Assembly (NCBI GenBank): GCA_025769875.1
Contig: JAGFNK010000475.1
Location: 1-39,793, forward strand
Direction: 5' to 3'
Origin: Russula earlei
Taxonomy: Eukaryota; Basidiomycota; Agaricomycetes; Russulales; Russulaceae
Length of the DNA stretch: 39,793 bases
Both the position numbers and the translations under genes were made by a program. The notes below the pieces were generated by a model, which saw only the letters and a list, made by a program, of their open reading frames with translations, was not told the origin of the DNA and did no database searches. Below are positions 24,407-35,468 of the stretch, piece by piece (within the stretch, counting starts at the first letter, position 1; every line of letters starts with the position of its first letter).

Positions 24407-26293
24407 CTTTAAACTACTCAAATTGCATATGGAGGAGCATAGAATACCTTGGGAGAACATTTACAACATGGATGAGAAAGGGATCCAACTTGGCAGAGGG
24501 TGGAAGGGCACTAGGCTGAAGTTTTACTTTGCAAAAGTACAAGCTGAAAAGCGATGACCTTCAGCTGGTGACAGTCATTGAGGTTGTGTGTGCTGATGGA
24601 ACATTCACCATCAAACCAGGGTTTGTATTCCTGGGTTCTACAAAGTGTCCGGAGTGGTTCTGTGAACCAGGAGTTATGTGTGAAATCCTCCTGAACACAA
24701 GCAGACAAGGATCCTGACTTGAGATTAGAGTCACAATGTCCGAGAATGGTTGGACAGATGATTTTATTGGGCATGAATGGTTTGAGAAGTGCTTCATTCC
24801 AGGTGCAAAGGCACGCAACACATCTGGAAAGCTGTTTTACTTATATATGATGGGCATGGCTTGCATACAATGCTGGAAGTGATCACATTAGCCCAAGAAC
24901 ACAGAATCAACCTTTTCTGCCTTCCACCTCACACGATGCATCACCTTCAACCACCAGGATGTTGGTGTCTTTGGGCCACTTCAGACAGCATGGTTTAATT
25001 GATGTGATGAGATTATCTATGAAACAGAGCAAGGGATGGATATCAAGGATGTTGTCAAGGAGTACATGGCTGTGAGAACCACAGCTTTCAAAATGGAGAC
25101 AATCCTTCATGCTTGGAGACGATCTGGCATCCATCCTCTCAATCCAGACATCTTTACCCCAGCTGACTTCACCCCAAGTGTCTCAACTTCCACACTAACA
25201 CACACTCCTAAATCATTTCTGTCTAGAATTCCCCCTGCCCCTGATGCATCCTCTGATGACTTGTTTGACCTGACTGCACCCCTTGAGGATGAGCCTGAGA
25301 TCGGAAGTGGTGGTGGTGACAGTGGCTCTGACTCTGACTCTGAGTCATCCAATTCCCAGGACAACTCAGAGTCCTGGTGTGAGGGAGACATCTACCTTGC
25401 ATGTCATTGACCCTTCCCTCTGCAGACCTGAAGACTCACTGTCATCCATCCCCAGTCCTTCCCTATTACCCATGCATGTGGCACAACATGCTAGCACACT
25501 GACACCAATGCCTACTCCCAGATGAACACAATCATTCTGTGCAACTCATGATGTCCTACTGCAGGCCCCCACTAGCATTGAGACTACTCCATTCTCTGGT
25601 GCTAAACCTTGACCACTTTCGGAGCATGTAAACAATTTAGAGGCCCAGACAGCAGAGCTCCAGGAATGTATTGCAGAGATGGCAGCCCAATGAGATGCTG
25701 TGGAGGTCCATGCAGTGTTCATGCAGTGTGAAAATGCTGTTTTGAAGCATCAATTGAATCACCGAGCACAGAAGAAAGATGGACTGGGTTGTTGAATCCA
25801 ACCATCTTTGCGGGTTGTAACCTCAGAGCAAGGCATCCAGGAGGCTACCACTGATTGAGTGGCACGGGACAAGAAGGAGAGGAAGGCAGCTGAGAAGCAA
25901 AAGAAGAAGTCAGATCAAGAGTATGAAAACCTTGTACAGCAGGCTACACAAGGGGCCACCATGATCTTCATGGGCTCCTTGGGTCCAAAGAACAAGACCG
26001 AACTTCAAGACCTTGCAACTGCACTTGATTTGTCAATGGAGGGGACAAAGCCAGATCTGACCTCAAGGATCACTGCCCACTGTGACAAGAATCTGGATCT
26101 AAAAGGCCATGAGCATTTCATGGGGTTGTTTGGCCAACACAGGCAGAAACGACCAGTGCCAATTGATAATAATGCTGTGTCAACGTTATCTGACACCATG
26201 CCTGCCATCACACGTCCTCCACAATGCCGACAACTTGATACTGCTGTAACTAATGCCCCTTATTCATACTCTACTTTATATCCTACTATGTGA

Positions 26294-27789
26294 ACTGTAT
26301 ACCCAGGGATACTTCAGAGAAACTTAATATATTTGTTCATATCTGATTCAAAATCCTGCAAATTGCCTCTTGCCATGGCAATTGCCTTGTGCGACAGCTG
26401 TTGCAATTGCCCCTCCATCACAGCAGAGACTGAAACTGGACTGTGACCAGCTGTTACAAAGATTTGCACATTGTGAACTTTTTGCCCTTTGACTTCAGTC
26501 ATTGTCTGAGAGCTCAACAACTTTGAATAAAAATATATAAACTTTATGAGCAGATATAAAAGAGTAAAAATGACATAGGGTTTAAATTTAAAGGCTCAAA
26601 GTATGTTGTGGAAGGCTGTAGAAATTGAAAAGTGTAATATTTGCAGTTCCCTGGCCACCCATAGTAGTTCAGACAGGCACCCTTGTTCAGACAGTCACAC
26701 ATGTCATGGGCTTGTTTGTAACTCTGCCAAGCCAAGATTCTCCACTTGGCAAGTGCTAGATGTGTGCAATGCCCTACTCAGTTGTACCAATTGTATTCAA
26801 TTAGATGGCCTCCCTTGTGCTTTTCTCCTGCCCTCTCTCACCATCCATACTTGCTGCAGACTTGGTTATTGCTGCAATCACATATCCCCCCAATCCTGCT
26901 GTGAAGAATCTGCACTTATCTCAGAGAGTTGATGTTGGCCACCTTTCTTTCCCCCAATGTGCCCATGATGGCAATGAGCACAGTCACAACTACAGCCCTG
27001 GTCATGGGAGTGCAGCACCTTTACTTGAGCTCAATGAGACCAAGGTGCTTCTGCACCATGCACCAACTCTGCTTTGGTATGTCCATGGGGGATGCATGAG
27101 TGAGAAAGAGCAGGGCTGTTGTAAGAGTAAGTGGACATTGACTGAGGGACTGGAGGTGAGAGAAAGAAAGGGAGCGAGCTGGTATCATGTGTGGTTGTTT
27201 GAATTCAGGCAAAGGCAGACAGATGAGAGGGGAGAAGGAAAAGATTCTTATTCTGAACTGTTTTACTACAGAGTAGCTATGTGTTTTATGTACAGGAATG
27301 AAGAACAATGGGAAGGGAAGTGATGAAAGGGAATTTGAAAGGGAATTTGAGGCTGGCTGAGGCAGTCAAGGTGGTGGTGAAGGACCTGTGATGTGATCAC
27401 ATCAAGTGGGCTGTGGTGTGCATGTGTAGTCAGTGGCAAAGGCTGGGCTGGACAAAGTGGTGAGGGCTTGGGTCAAGATCTTGTCATTGGGCATGAGGTG
27501 GTAGCATGGGCATGTGGTTGGTGGCAAAAGATGAAAGCAATGGTGCATTACGTCCATCATGGTTCTGCACATGATTCTGACCAGCAAGTGTATCTAACCT
27601 ATTTTGGAGCCATAGAAACTCTGATGCAGCATTTGTCAGCAGGCATGACCAACTGCTATTTTTTTGATCTCAACAAACCACAGCGGCATTCAGCAAAAAA
27701 ATCTATTGGATACATTAAGTGCTATGAGAATTTTTATGCTGATTGAGCTTGGATCAAGGGAGAGATCTCAAGTGTCTGAACAAGGGTAC
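26294..27789 (-). repeat. Repeat-derived stretch including CT-rich repeat copy B
   Basis: About 26980-27560, read on the minus strand, matches copy A. It has ACATGATACCAGCTC, CAGTCAATGTCCACTTACT and the promoter-like TGTACATAAAACAC box (about 27280-27294), then the CACCTTGACTGCC tract. 26294-26930 and 27561-27789 carry no protein I recognise; both look like worn transposon sequence. Confidence 0.55.
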
Positions 27790-28618
27790 TGTTACAAACC
27801 AAGGCCATGTCCTGACCGAATATTGTCCTATTTCACTCAAGAGAGACCTCTCTCACTTTGCATTACCAACTCCCTTCCGTTTCTTGGGCTACCCCTCCTG
27901 CGGTGCAAGATATTGCTATTGCAAAGGCACTATAACATGGCCAGGCACCCATTTCCTAATTGGGTAATCATCGCGTGGCAGCCGCATGGTCACCCAGCCA
28001 CCAAGAACCCAAAACAGTGGCACAAACTCCTAGAAGCTGTTGCATAACTCATCTGATGTCATCAAGGCTCTAATGACATCATGGCTGACTGAGCAACTCC
28101 ACAGTGACCTCATAGGCTCACTAAATGCTCCACAGTGACATCATAATGATATCATTGCTCCACAATGATCAGTAATACACTCAGTAAGGCTGAAACTTGA
28201 CACAAGCAAGTTTATGCCTCTGTAGTCCTATTGGATGGTACCAAAGGGTCTAGAATAGTTCCAGTTCTTTGTAATCGACCCTGTACACTGTATATAAGCC
28301 CCAATGAAGCATGGCAGTCATCAGACTGTCCATTTGTGATACTCTCATCTTCCTGGGTACTCCCCCGCGACCGCTCAGTTTAAAGACTCCCCTCGCCTCC
28401 AAGGTACTCTTCAACGACCACCTTGTCTAAAGCCCTCTTGCTGCACTGGCCTCCAGTCTTCACCTCTGCCTCCAGTTACATGTACCAGTCCCCATCTGGT
28501 ACATTCTAGTCATTTGGCTCGTCCTCCTGTTCAATGCTGCTTACGCCACGTACCATCTGTTCTGACCCTTGCCTACCTGCTCCTGAGTCCATACGGATCA
28601 GCAGTATGTGTCTTGACA
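27790..28618 (+). mobile_element. Solo LTR, family 2 (829 bp), TSD GGTAC
   Basis: It starts TGTTACAAACC and ends GTGTCTTGACA, with a perfect 5-bp duplication GGTAC at 27785-27789 and 28619-28623. It carries a TATA box TATATAAG (28291-28298), followed 31 bp after its start by CAGACTGTCCATTTGT. No internal retrotransposon genes flank it, so it is a recombined solo LTR. The same family occurs on the minus strand at 35469-37263. Confidence 0.92.
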
Positions 28619-28623
28619 GGTAC

Positions 28624-29129
28624 CTGTCTGAACTACATGGCAGGGTTAGTACTATATTACCCTGTACATTCATCACCCCCAGTCATTTGTCAGGTACTCT
28701 CAGGTCACATCAGTCACAGTGCCATTTTTGAAGTCCAATTTGTCCCTGTGAATCTGCAAAGATGGTTGAGGCAGCAGGCAAAGTCTTTTAGGCTACATAC
28801 TGTGTTTTATGTATGTATATACCTAAAATATCACACTCACAACCATTAAGTGAAGAATCTAAGCCAGAGAATCTAAGCCAGTACAAAGGAGTGTGTGGAT
28901 TGTACAGTGGGTATTGTTGGGACTCACTGTTGAACAATCCTGTTCAAGAGCAAGGTAAGAGCTCAGAGACAAGTTGACTGAGTTCAAGGCTGAAGTTGGC
29001 ATGGGATCAAGATGAAAGGGTTGATTGGTTGGTCAAAAAAAAAAGGACTGCATTGTGCACTAGATGTGTAGTGCCTCATCACATGAGGCTTATGCTAAGT
29101 GCTGTGCCTTGTGACTGTCTGGCAAATGC
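28624..29129. other. Worn repeats with a fragment of a family-1 LTR
   Basis: 28915 to about 29000, on the minus strand, resembles the 3' end of the family-1 LTR (reverse complement begins like TGTCAAGACTCACTATTG and continues with GAACAATCC and TTCAAGAGC). GAATCTAAGCCAGA is duplicated in tandem at about 28855-28881. Nothing else was identified. Confidence 0.45.
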
Positions 29130-29282
29130 CAAGAAACCCTAAAAAAAGACTTCTGATATTATGATATTATGTGATGTCATGATGAGTACTCCTGTCACAC
29201 TAGTGACTCCAGAAACCCCCAAATTTTAAAAAGTTTGCAAAAGTTTCAAAATTTTGTAAAAGTTTTGTTGCTGTATGGGGCC
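29130..29282. mobile_element. Lone terminus of a second Harbinger-type element
   Basis: The sequence ends TTGTTGCTGTATGGGGCC followed by TAA, the same end type and target as the element at 10709-14103. Inside it has CATGATGAGTACTCCTGTCAC and GACTCC, arranged like the other element's terminal repeat. No matching left end was found, so this may be a truncated or solo end. The following bases to about 29520 look coding but broken. Confidence 0.5.
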
Positions 29283-29979
29283 TAAGAAAGCTTCTTGATG
29301 CATCTAATTTGGCAGCACCCACACTCTCTGCTCATAAACATGCTATTGAAGTGAAGCAAGCCAGTGGTGAAGCTGCTAAATAACACCAATCATCCTTGTC
29401 TGTGGCATCAGACCTGCCAATTCCAACATCAACTCCTTCATCACCACCTGTCAAGATGCTCAAAAGATCTCTTCCAATTTGGATCATGAGACAACCTCAT
29501 AAGTGTTTCAACATGCACAGAATATTGTAAACTAATCAATGTTGAATTACAACAAGTAAGGTAGGCATCATTCATTGCCAGAACCCTTACATAAGCCGCT
29601 TACTAAGCACCAAGACTGGCCAAATGTTCAATGAAAAAAAATATTGGCGAAATACAGGTGGTGGTAAGGTGACTTGTACGGCTCTCTGTCCGTTCTGCTT
29701 TGCTTGCATGCTCTGCTGCTCCCTACCCACTGCTGTCTTGCCTGTCCACACTGCTGTTACCCTACTTGCTTTCGCTCTGCACACTGCCACACCATCACTT
29801 TGCTTGAGCATACCATTGTTGTCTCTTGCTCTGCATCACATCCTGCCCACTCCTGCCTCATTTTCGTGCATCAACATCTACTCTTGCCTATCTTGCATGC
29901 ATGTGCTTCCATACAAGCAAACCCCACTGTCCTCGTTCACCTTTCGTCTTGTGCTCACACCCTCACCATTAACGTCTCA

Positions 29980-31140
29980 CATGCTGTAAGGCAGATTCCC
30001 ACTGGCCGCAGAATCAAGTGAGTTGAAGGGCATTGGCTGGCACTGACACAATCCATATGAAAGCAACTCCTGCACTCCTCATCCCTCCATTCCACTCCCT
30101 CCACCACCATCTCTTGCACCTCTCAAGGACAATGTCACCAGTCTGGCTGACCAGTTGCAAAGTGCAGGACATCAAATTTACCTTTCAAGCCACCCTCATC
30201 TCGATGCCACTAGCCCACCATCTTTCCTTTCATCCAGTGTCATTGCTCTCATTGTCCTTCCATACTTTCCCAGTTCACCACCTTGTGCCCTCGTCAACCT
30301 TGACCTTCTTTCATCCCACTCCCAGCCAGCTCTCAACCTCCTTTCATCCCATTGCCCTGCTGGGTTATGATGTCAATGAGCTCAAGATCTGATTCAGTAA
30401 CTGGGACCTGTGCATGACATGTGAGAGTTGGAGGTTCATCATCGTCATCAACTTCTTCAACAGTGGCCTTCCTGGATACCTTGGAAAGGTTCTGAATGCA
30501 AGACCTAGTGGCTTTAGACTTCTGTGCCATAGTATAGAGTGCAGTGTAAGGAAGATTATGGCTGGCCTCGAAATCACGTGCAAAAATGCAACATGACATG
30601 ACATGAGACTGACACCTCAGCTCCCTTTCATCCCTTGCCACTGCCCTCTTGTTCCAGGCAGTCCACCGACCACACACCACAAGCCATCTTGCGTGTGACA
30701 TCAAGACCTCAATTGCATCACCCAGCCCTCACCACCTGACCATGTGCACACGCACACCTCAGCATACTAGATGCAGTCACGTCTCAAGCCTTTCACAACC
30801 GCCTTGACCATCTCGACCAGTCTGGATTCTCTTTCATGCATTTCATCTCCAGTACCATCTCTCCTGTATATAAACTGTTTAGCTACTCAGTTCAAAGAGA
30901 TCCCCTTTTGCCTGCTCTTCCCTCTGTCTGCCTCAAGAAGCCATCTTCGTTTCCATGTCTGCGCTCAGCATTCCAGCCGGGACTGCTCCCCTCCTCTCTC
31001 TCCTCTCCTCTTACCTTGGACCAGTCAGCCTTACGATCTCACTTGCATGTCCCTGGACTTGCTACAGCGGGGAGGGCTTCAATCCTCTACTTTTCATCAT
31101 CTCTTGGTTGGAAAGGTCACGTGTTTGGTCACATGATGTG
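29980..31140 (+). repeat. CT-rich dispersed repeat, copy C
   Basis: It shares with copy A the element CTGTAAGGCAGATTCCCACT (about 29982), TGTGTGACATCAAGACCTCAA (about 30692) and the TATA-type box CTGTATATAAACTG (about 30863), followed by a CT-rich leader. Its open reading frames are low-complexity. Confidence 0.6.
30333..30530 (-). pseudogene. N-terminal fragment of a transposon-type hypothetical protein
   Basis: A minus-strand frame from 30530 reads MAQKSKATRSCIQNLSKVSR, then an acidic VEEVDDDDEPP. This is like the N-termini of high-copy hypothetical proteins I associate with basidiomycete repeats (from memory, not checked). Only about 65 residues remain, inside repeat copy C. Function is unknown. 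Confidence 0.35.
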
Positions 31141-31748
31141 GCCAAATTGTGTCGACACAATTTTATGACCTTGTCCCAAATGCATTGAAATTAATAGATA
31201 ACGTGTTTAGAAACAAGTTTCCAACTTCAAAATTATCACTCTTATTATTCCTTCAAATGGATAGTATTGCAGAAAGTGTGCTCAGAGACCTTTTCATAGG
31301 CATCCTATCTATAGTCTTCAGGACTTAGAATAGCAAAAGGTATAATGTGGCAAGTGTCAAAGCTGTTGCAAAAGTGGGGATGTTTTGCTTACATAACACT
31401 TTTGTCAGTCACAAAAGGGTAATAATTTCCAATTTTTGTAATATAGTGTATGTTCTAAAATCTTATCAATACTATTTACTAATTTCATCATTTTGTAACA
31501 GGAATCTATTGAAACAAAGTTGAAAATGAAATTTCACAAATTGTTTCCTACAAATTTGTATCAAAATAATAAATTTTGTTATTCAAAATGTTACAGTTTT
31601 GTCATTCACATAAGTTGATTTCTTCAGTGAGAGACGGTCAGGTCACGTGACAACACGCGGACCGCTTTGCCGAGCTGCCACCAAATTTCGTTGGCGAGGG
31701 TATGAATGAGATTAAAACTAGAACAGAGCAAGCGTCTTTCGCGCTTCA
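31141..31748. other. AT-rich intergenic region upstream of TIM44
   Basis: There is a sharp AT-rich stretch at about 31180-31615, different in composition from both sides and without frames. The last 130 bp, GC-richer, should hold the TIM44 promoter and leader. Confidence 0.5.
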
Positions 31749-33474
31749 ATGATTCCTCATCACCTTCGCCGTGCCACTCACACTCCCACCGCCTTCCGCT
31801 CGCTGATGATCCGGTACCGTCAGCATCCTCCTCACCTCGCCGCTCTGCGCTACCACCCTCCCGCTGTGTCCGTGGCCCTCTTCCATACAACCTCTCTTCG
31901 AAGTGACGAGCTGCCAAAATCACCTTTCCAGACGTTCGTGGACGTCTTGAGAGATGAGCTCCGAAAAAACAGGGAGCTGCAGGAGAACGTGAAGCAGCTC
32001 CAGGGCGACGTGGACAAGCTACAAGACTCCGAGGCGATGAGGAAGGCCAGGGCAGCGTACGAGCGCGCCCGGGTGCGTGCCATTTTTTTCTCATCGTTCC
32101 TCCCATTCTGTTTGCTGATCGGGCGAGGGGCTTTCGCCCGTCCAGCTCACCTCAAGCATCAAAGAAAACCCGCGCCTCCGCGCAGCTGCCGAGGAGCTCA
32201 AAAAGCGCGGCGTCAAGGTCGGCGACGCTGTATCCGAAGCGCTGAAGACGATGGAGGAGAGCGACCTCGCTCGCGCGGTACGCATCCCTGTTATGCCGTT
32301 CGTTCACGGCTTCCGTATCGCTCACGATTTTATTTCTCTTCCCATCCGTTTCACCGTGTAGATATCCAGAGCGACCGCGGCCGTCTCCTCGACGATCGCG
32401 TCGACGACCGAGCCCATTCGCAACACGGCGGCGTACAAGACCCTCGCGGAGACCGTCATCGACGCACTCGATGACTCTGGCACGGCGAAACATGCCGGGT
32501 TCGAGGAGAAGGAGGCGCGCAGAGCGCGGCGGCAGATGCGGCTCGCCAAGGCGGGAAAAGAGGGTCGCATCAAGGCGCGCGTTGTTGCTGATCCGGAGTA
32601 CGCAATCCATAACTCCATGTTTAATATGTCCGCTGAGCAGATACATGGCGCAGAGCAGGCGAAGCCCTCGTCTTGCACGCCTCCTCCCCGCGACAAGAAC
32701 GCTGGCAGCAGCTCAAGGAGACGAACCCGATCCTGCGCAGGGTCGCGGCACTGCAGGAGGCGTACCAGGAATCGGAGAACCCGGTCGTCTCGTCGCTCCG
32801 CTCTGTCACGTCCACCCTCGCGTCCTGGTTCGACGAGAACGAGACGGCGCGCGTGCTGCGGAGCATGAAGCTTCTCGACCCGAGCTTCTCTATGGAGGCC
32901 TTCGAGCGCGAGCTGCGAGAGTACATCGTGCCCGAGGTCGTAGACGCCTATCTGAGCGCGGACAACGAGGCGCTCAAATCTTGGTGCTCCGAGGCGGTCC
33001 GTAACCGCCCTTTGTACCTGCTACTCGCACAAGCTCTAACATAAAAGGCGGCGCCGTCGCGCCCAACCTAAAACTTAAAATAGACTTACAATGTGCTCTG
33101 GGCGACAATGGAACAATACCTGCGGCAGGGGCTCGTGCCGGACTCCAAGGTGCTTGACATCCGGCAGGTAGACGTGAGCACGGGCCGCTTCCTGGAGGAC
33201 AACACGCCCGTGTACGTGATCACGTTCACGACGCAGGAGGTCCTCCTGTTCCGCGACCGCAAGTCGCGCGACGTCGTCGTCGGCGCCGAGGACCGCGTCG
33301 AGCAATGCAACTATGCGGCCGTGGTGACGCGTGTGGAGGAGGAGGTCGAGAACGAACTAACCGGAGGCTGGAAGGTCATCGAGGTGGGTTCTCCCTTCCA
33401 GGCGAGGATAAAACTAATCTAATGACGACATCCGGGTCCAGATGGCGCGTCGGTCGGGTCGTGCATATCTATAG
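31749..33474 (+). CDS. TIM44: TIM44, mitochondrial inner-membrane import subunit
   Basis: Matrix-side part of the TIM23 import motor that tethers mtHsp70 to the channel. Six exons: 31749-32072, 32146-32277, 32362-32597, 32654-32996, 33084-33383, 33442-33474, giving 455 aa in one frame. The N-terminus (MIPHHLRRATHTPTAFRSL, then basic and Ser/Thr-rich up to LFHTTSLR) looks like a matrix presequence. Next is the coiled region SPFQTFVDVLRDELRKNREL, then LTSSIKENPRLRAAAEELKK. The C-terminal Tim44 domain follows: RWQQLKETNPILRR, LLDPSFSMEAFERELREYI, TYNVLWATMEQYLRQGL, VLDIRQVDVSTG. It ends GWKVIEMARRSGRAYL. The third intron (32598-32653) is what restores PEAGEALVLH; reading through it gives a false frame. 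GC-rich, strongly biased codons in the last exons. Confidence 0.96.
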
Positions 33475-33613
33475 CGCTTCTGCTCCTTTTTCAGATGGAT
33501 CATCATGGTCACTACCATGCCGGCCATTAGTTGGCCCCAAAACGCAATATTCGTCTTCGCATCGCGCAACCTGTTTTTGTTGCAAGACATTCTTACCACT
33601 CTCATCACACCGC

Positions 33614-33640
33614 CATCATCACCACCACCACCACCACCAC
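33614..33640 (+). repeat. CAC/CAT trinucleotide microsatellite
   Basis: An uninterrupted (CAC)n tract preceded by CAT units, about 140 bp past the TIM44 stop, probably in its 3' untranslated region. Confidence 0.8.
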
Positions 33641-34665
33641 TCTGGAGATATGTATACGCATATATTAATCAGTTGCTATTATCGCCCTACTAGACTTGCG
33701 TGACACTACATTTCATCGCGCCCTGGTGCCTGCATACATTTGACACCTGCATGTGCGCCGAGTAGGCTATCTCCCTGTTTGAAACAAAACAGAGAAAACA
33801 ATTGAGAGGAATGACAAGCAAAGGTCCGCGTGGAGAGAGGTGGAAGAGAAGTCAGTATCCGAGAACACGTGATAGATCGTGTACAGCATATTTGGATTGG
33901 GGGACCCGGGAAGCTCCTTGAACCGCTACCACCACCAGGTGCGGATTTCCCACGGTATAAACCGGGGCAAGGATGGGCAATGACAATGAAGATGATAGTG
34001 GGCTCTGCAAGGTCAGAACCATCTGTCTGAGCCATGGCCACCAATGGCCCCTACAACACTAATAATAAGTACCTTTCTATCCATACAACTAATGCCATCA
34101 CCACCCCAATGGGCAAAATTACCATCAATACTCTTTTGCAACATAACATGAGGCTCCCCTCACCCTGCTCCTATGACAAAAGCCACATGACAAACCACAC
34201 CACCAACACATTCAAAAAACCAGCCTACATGTCAGCCTGCTAAGAAATAGAACTCCCTTTCACCCAATTATTGCCATTTTCAGTGCACTTGGTGCAGCAC
34301 TTGAAACCACAAATTCAGCACAAAAACCCCCTTCAACATGCAAGGCAAATATCTCCCTCATTTCTGCTTGGACTTCAATAGAACTTATATCCCCTGAATT
34401 GCCTCAATGAGGGCCATCTATCCCCATCTTTTTCATGAGATTTGAGCAAGAATTGGTGAAGCTGGACTCAGGCAGCCTGCACATGTATATTACACACATT
34501 ACAACCAAAATTGATCATCTATCTTTCTTATTTTTCCCCTCAAAGTGTACCCATAGGCTGTGTTGAGGCAGCCCAATAGTGTTTTTGACCCAAGAGTTAT
34601 TGTGTGCATGCAAATTACATCCTTGAGTCATAACCTGGTCATCTCTGTCTTTGCCATGTCACAAG
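33641..34665. other. No recognisable gene
   Basis: The frames here are short and without domains. The stretch 34030-34660 is A/C-rich and worn in appearance. It ends with ACAAG (34661-34665), the left target duplication of the LTR that follows. Confidence 0.5.
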
Positions 34666-35237
34666 TGTCATGAACCATTCTCCAGAGAGGGCCCTTGAAG
34701 GACCCTTCCTTATGAGAGGAAACTCAGCCCCTATGGTGTCACCCTGTTCACACAAGCAAAAGGGGTGAGTAGAGGTGTCCACAATATTGCACGCACATTG
34801 TCGCACGAGCAATTCTTGGCACAATCGACATACAGCAAGCCCCACTTAATGGCAACCCTTCTAGCAATAAAGGACAGTATTAGGGCCTTCCTAAGGACTC
34901 TTTAGGACGACTCTAGGTGCCCTACAATAAGCACTGACACAGTATCAAGGACCCTACAACGTGTTATTAGACTAACTCTAATAACTGTAGAACAAACTAT
35001 ATGGCAATACTAAGGACCTTAATAGAAGTACTAGGGTCGACTCTAAGGACCCTAATAGAACTATATAAGGGGCCTTATAAGATAACACTATTCCCTGATG
35101 CAAACTACAAGTCCTCAAATGACCGGCCCTAAACTAACTAACAGAAAATGAATCAGGTGCTTACATGTGCACTAAAGCAGTGAACACATGGACAGTGAAG
35201 GCTCTTACTCATCAAGAGAAGCCTCCTTACTCAGCAG

Positions 35238-35269
35238 CTTACTGAGCATGACTGAGCATGCTCAGTAAG
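35238..35269 (+). repeat. 13-bp hairpin in the family-1 LTR
   Basis: CTTACTGAGCATG and its exact reverse complement are separated by ACTGAG. The same hairpin is preserved in the inner LTR at 36811-36842. Confidence 0.85.
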
Positions 35270-35468
35270 TGCACTCCGACTTCTTACTCATCACACTACT
35301 GTGCTTGATAACAAGGTTATGACTTGTTCCCTATTTAGCAGTTCTCTTGTAGTATATAAGTGCTCAATAAAGTAGCGGACAGTCCTCAGACTGTCCATTT
35401 GTTTATGGCACTCTCCATTCCTGGGATACTCCTTTAAGGACTGTCCCCTTGTGACTACCCTGGCTTCC

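Larger units (their letters stand above)
21438..26293 (+). pseudogene. pogo/Fot1-type transposase relic, split by an insertion
   Basis: Before the insertion: an N-terminal helix-turn-helix (AQDLKDGIYKTLTDAAKAYE, VPYHTMCQRCLG), then LVEWIKYLGVTGHPVNRRTV of the CENP-B type and SGLDP...AFNFSTVQHHF. After it (from 24407): IPWENIYNMDEKGIQLGRG with the first catalytic Asp, QLVTVIEVVCADGTF, NGWTDDFIGHEWFEKCFIP, then LLIYDGHGLHTM with the second Asp, LFCLPPHTMHHLQPP, and AFKMETILHAWRRSGIHPLN. An acidic Ser-rich region (25283-25375) and a Lys-rich coiled coil (about 25860-25930) follow. Next is a SAP-like segment (KTELQDLATALDLSMEGTK, about 26000-26060), ending at 26293. Frameshifts (near 24530 and 24820) and stops (for example near 24716, 25691 and 25857) show it is dead. 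The family inserts at TA; the ends are not located. Confidence 0.85.

Noticed and set aside
32471..33004. 177-codon Arg-rich plus frame and a 164-codon minus frame over the same region
   Set aside because: GC-rich shadows of TIM44 exons 3-4.
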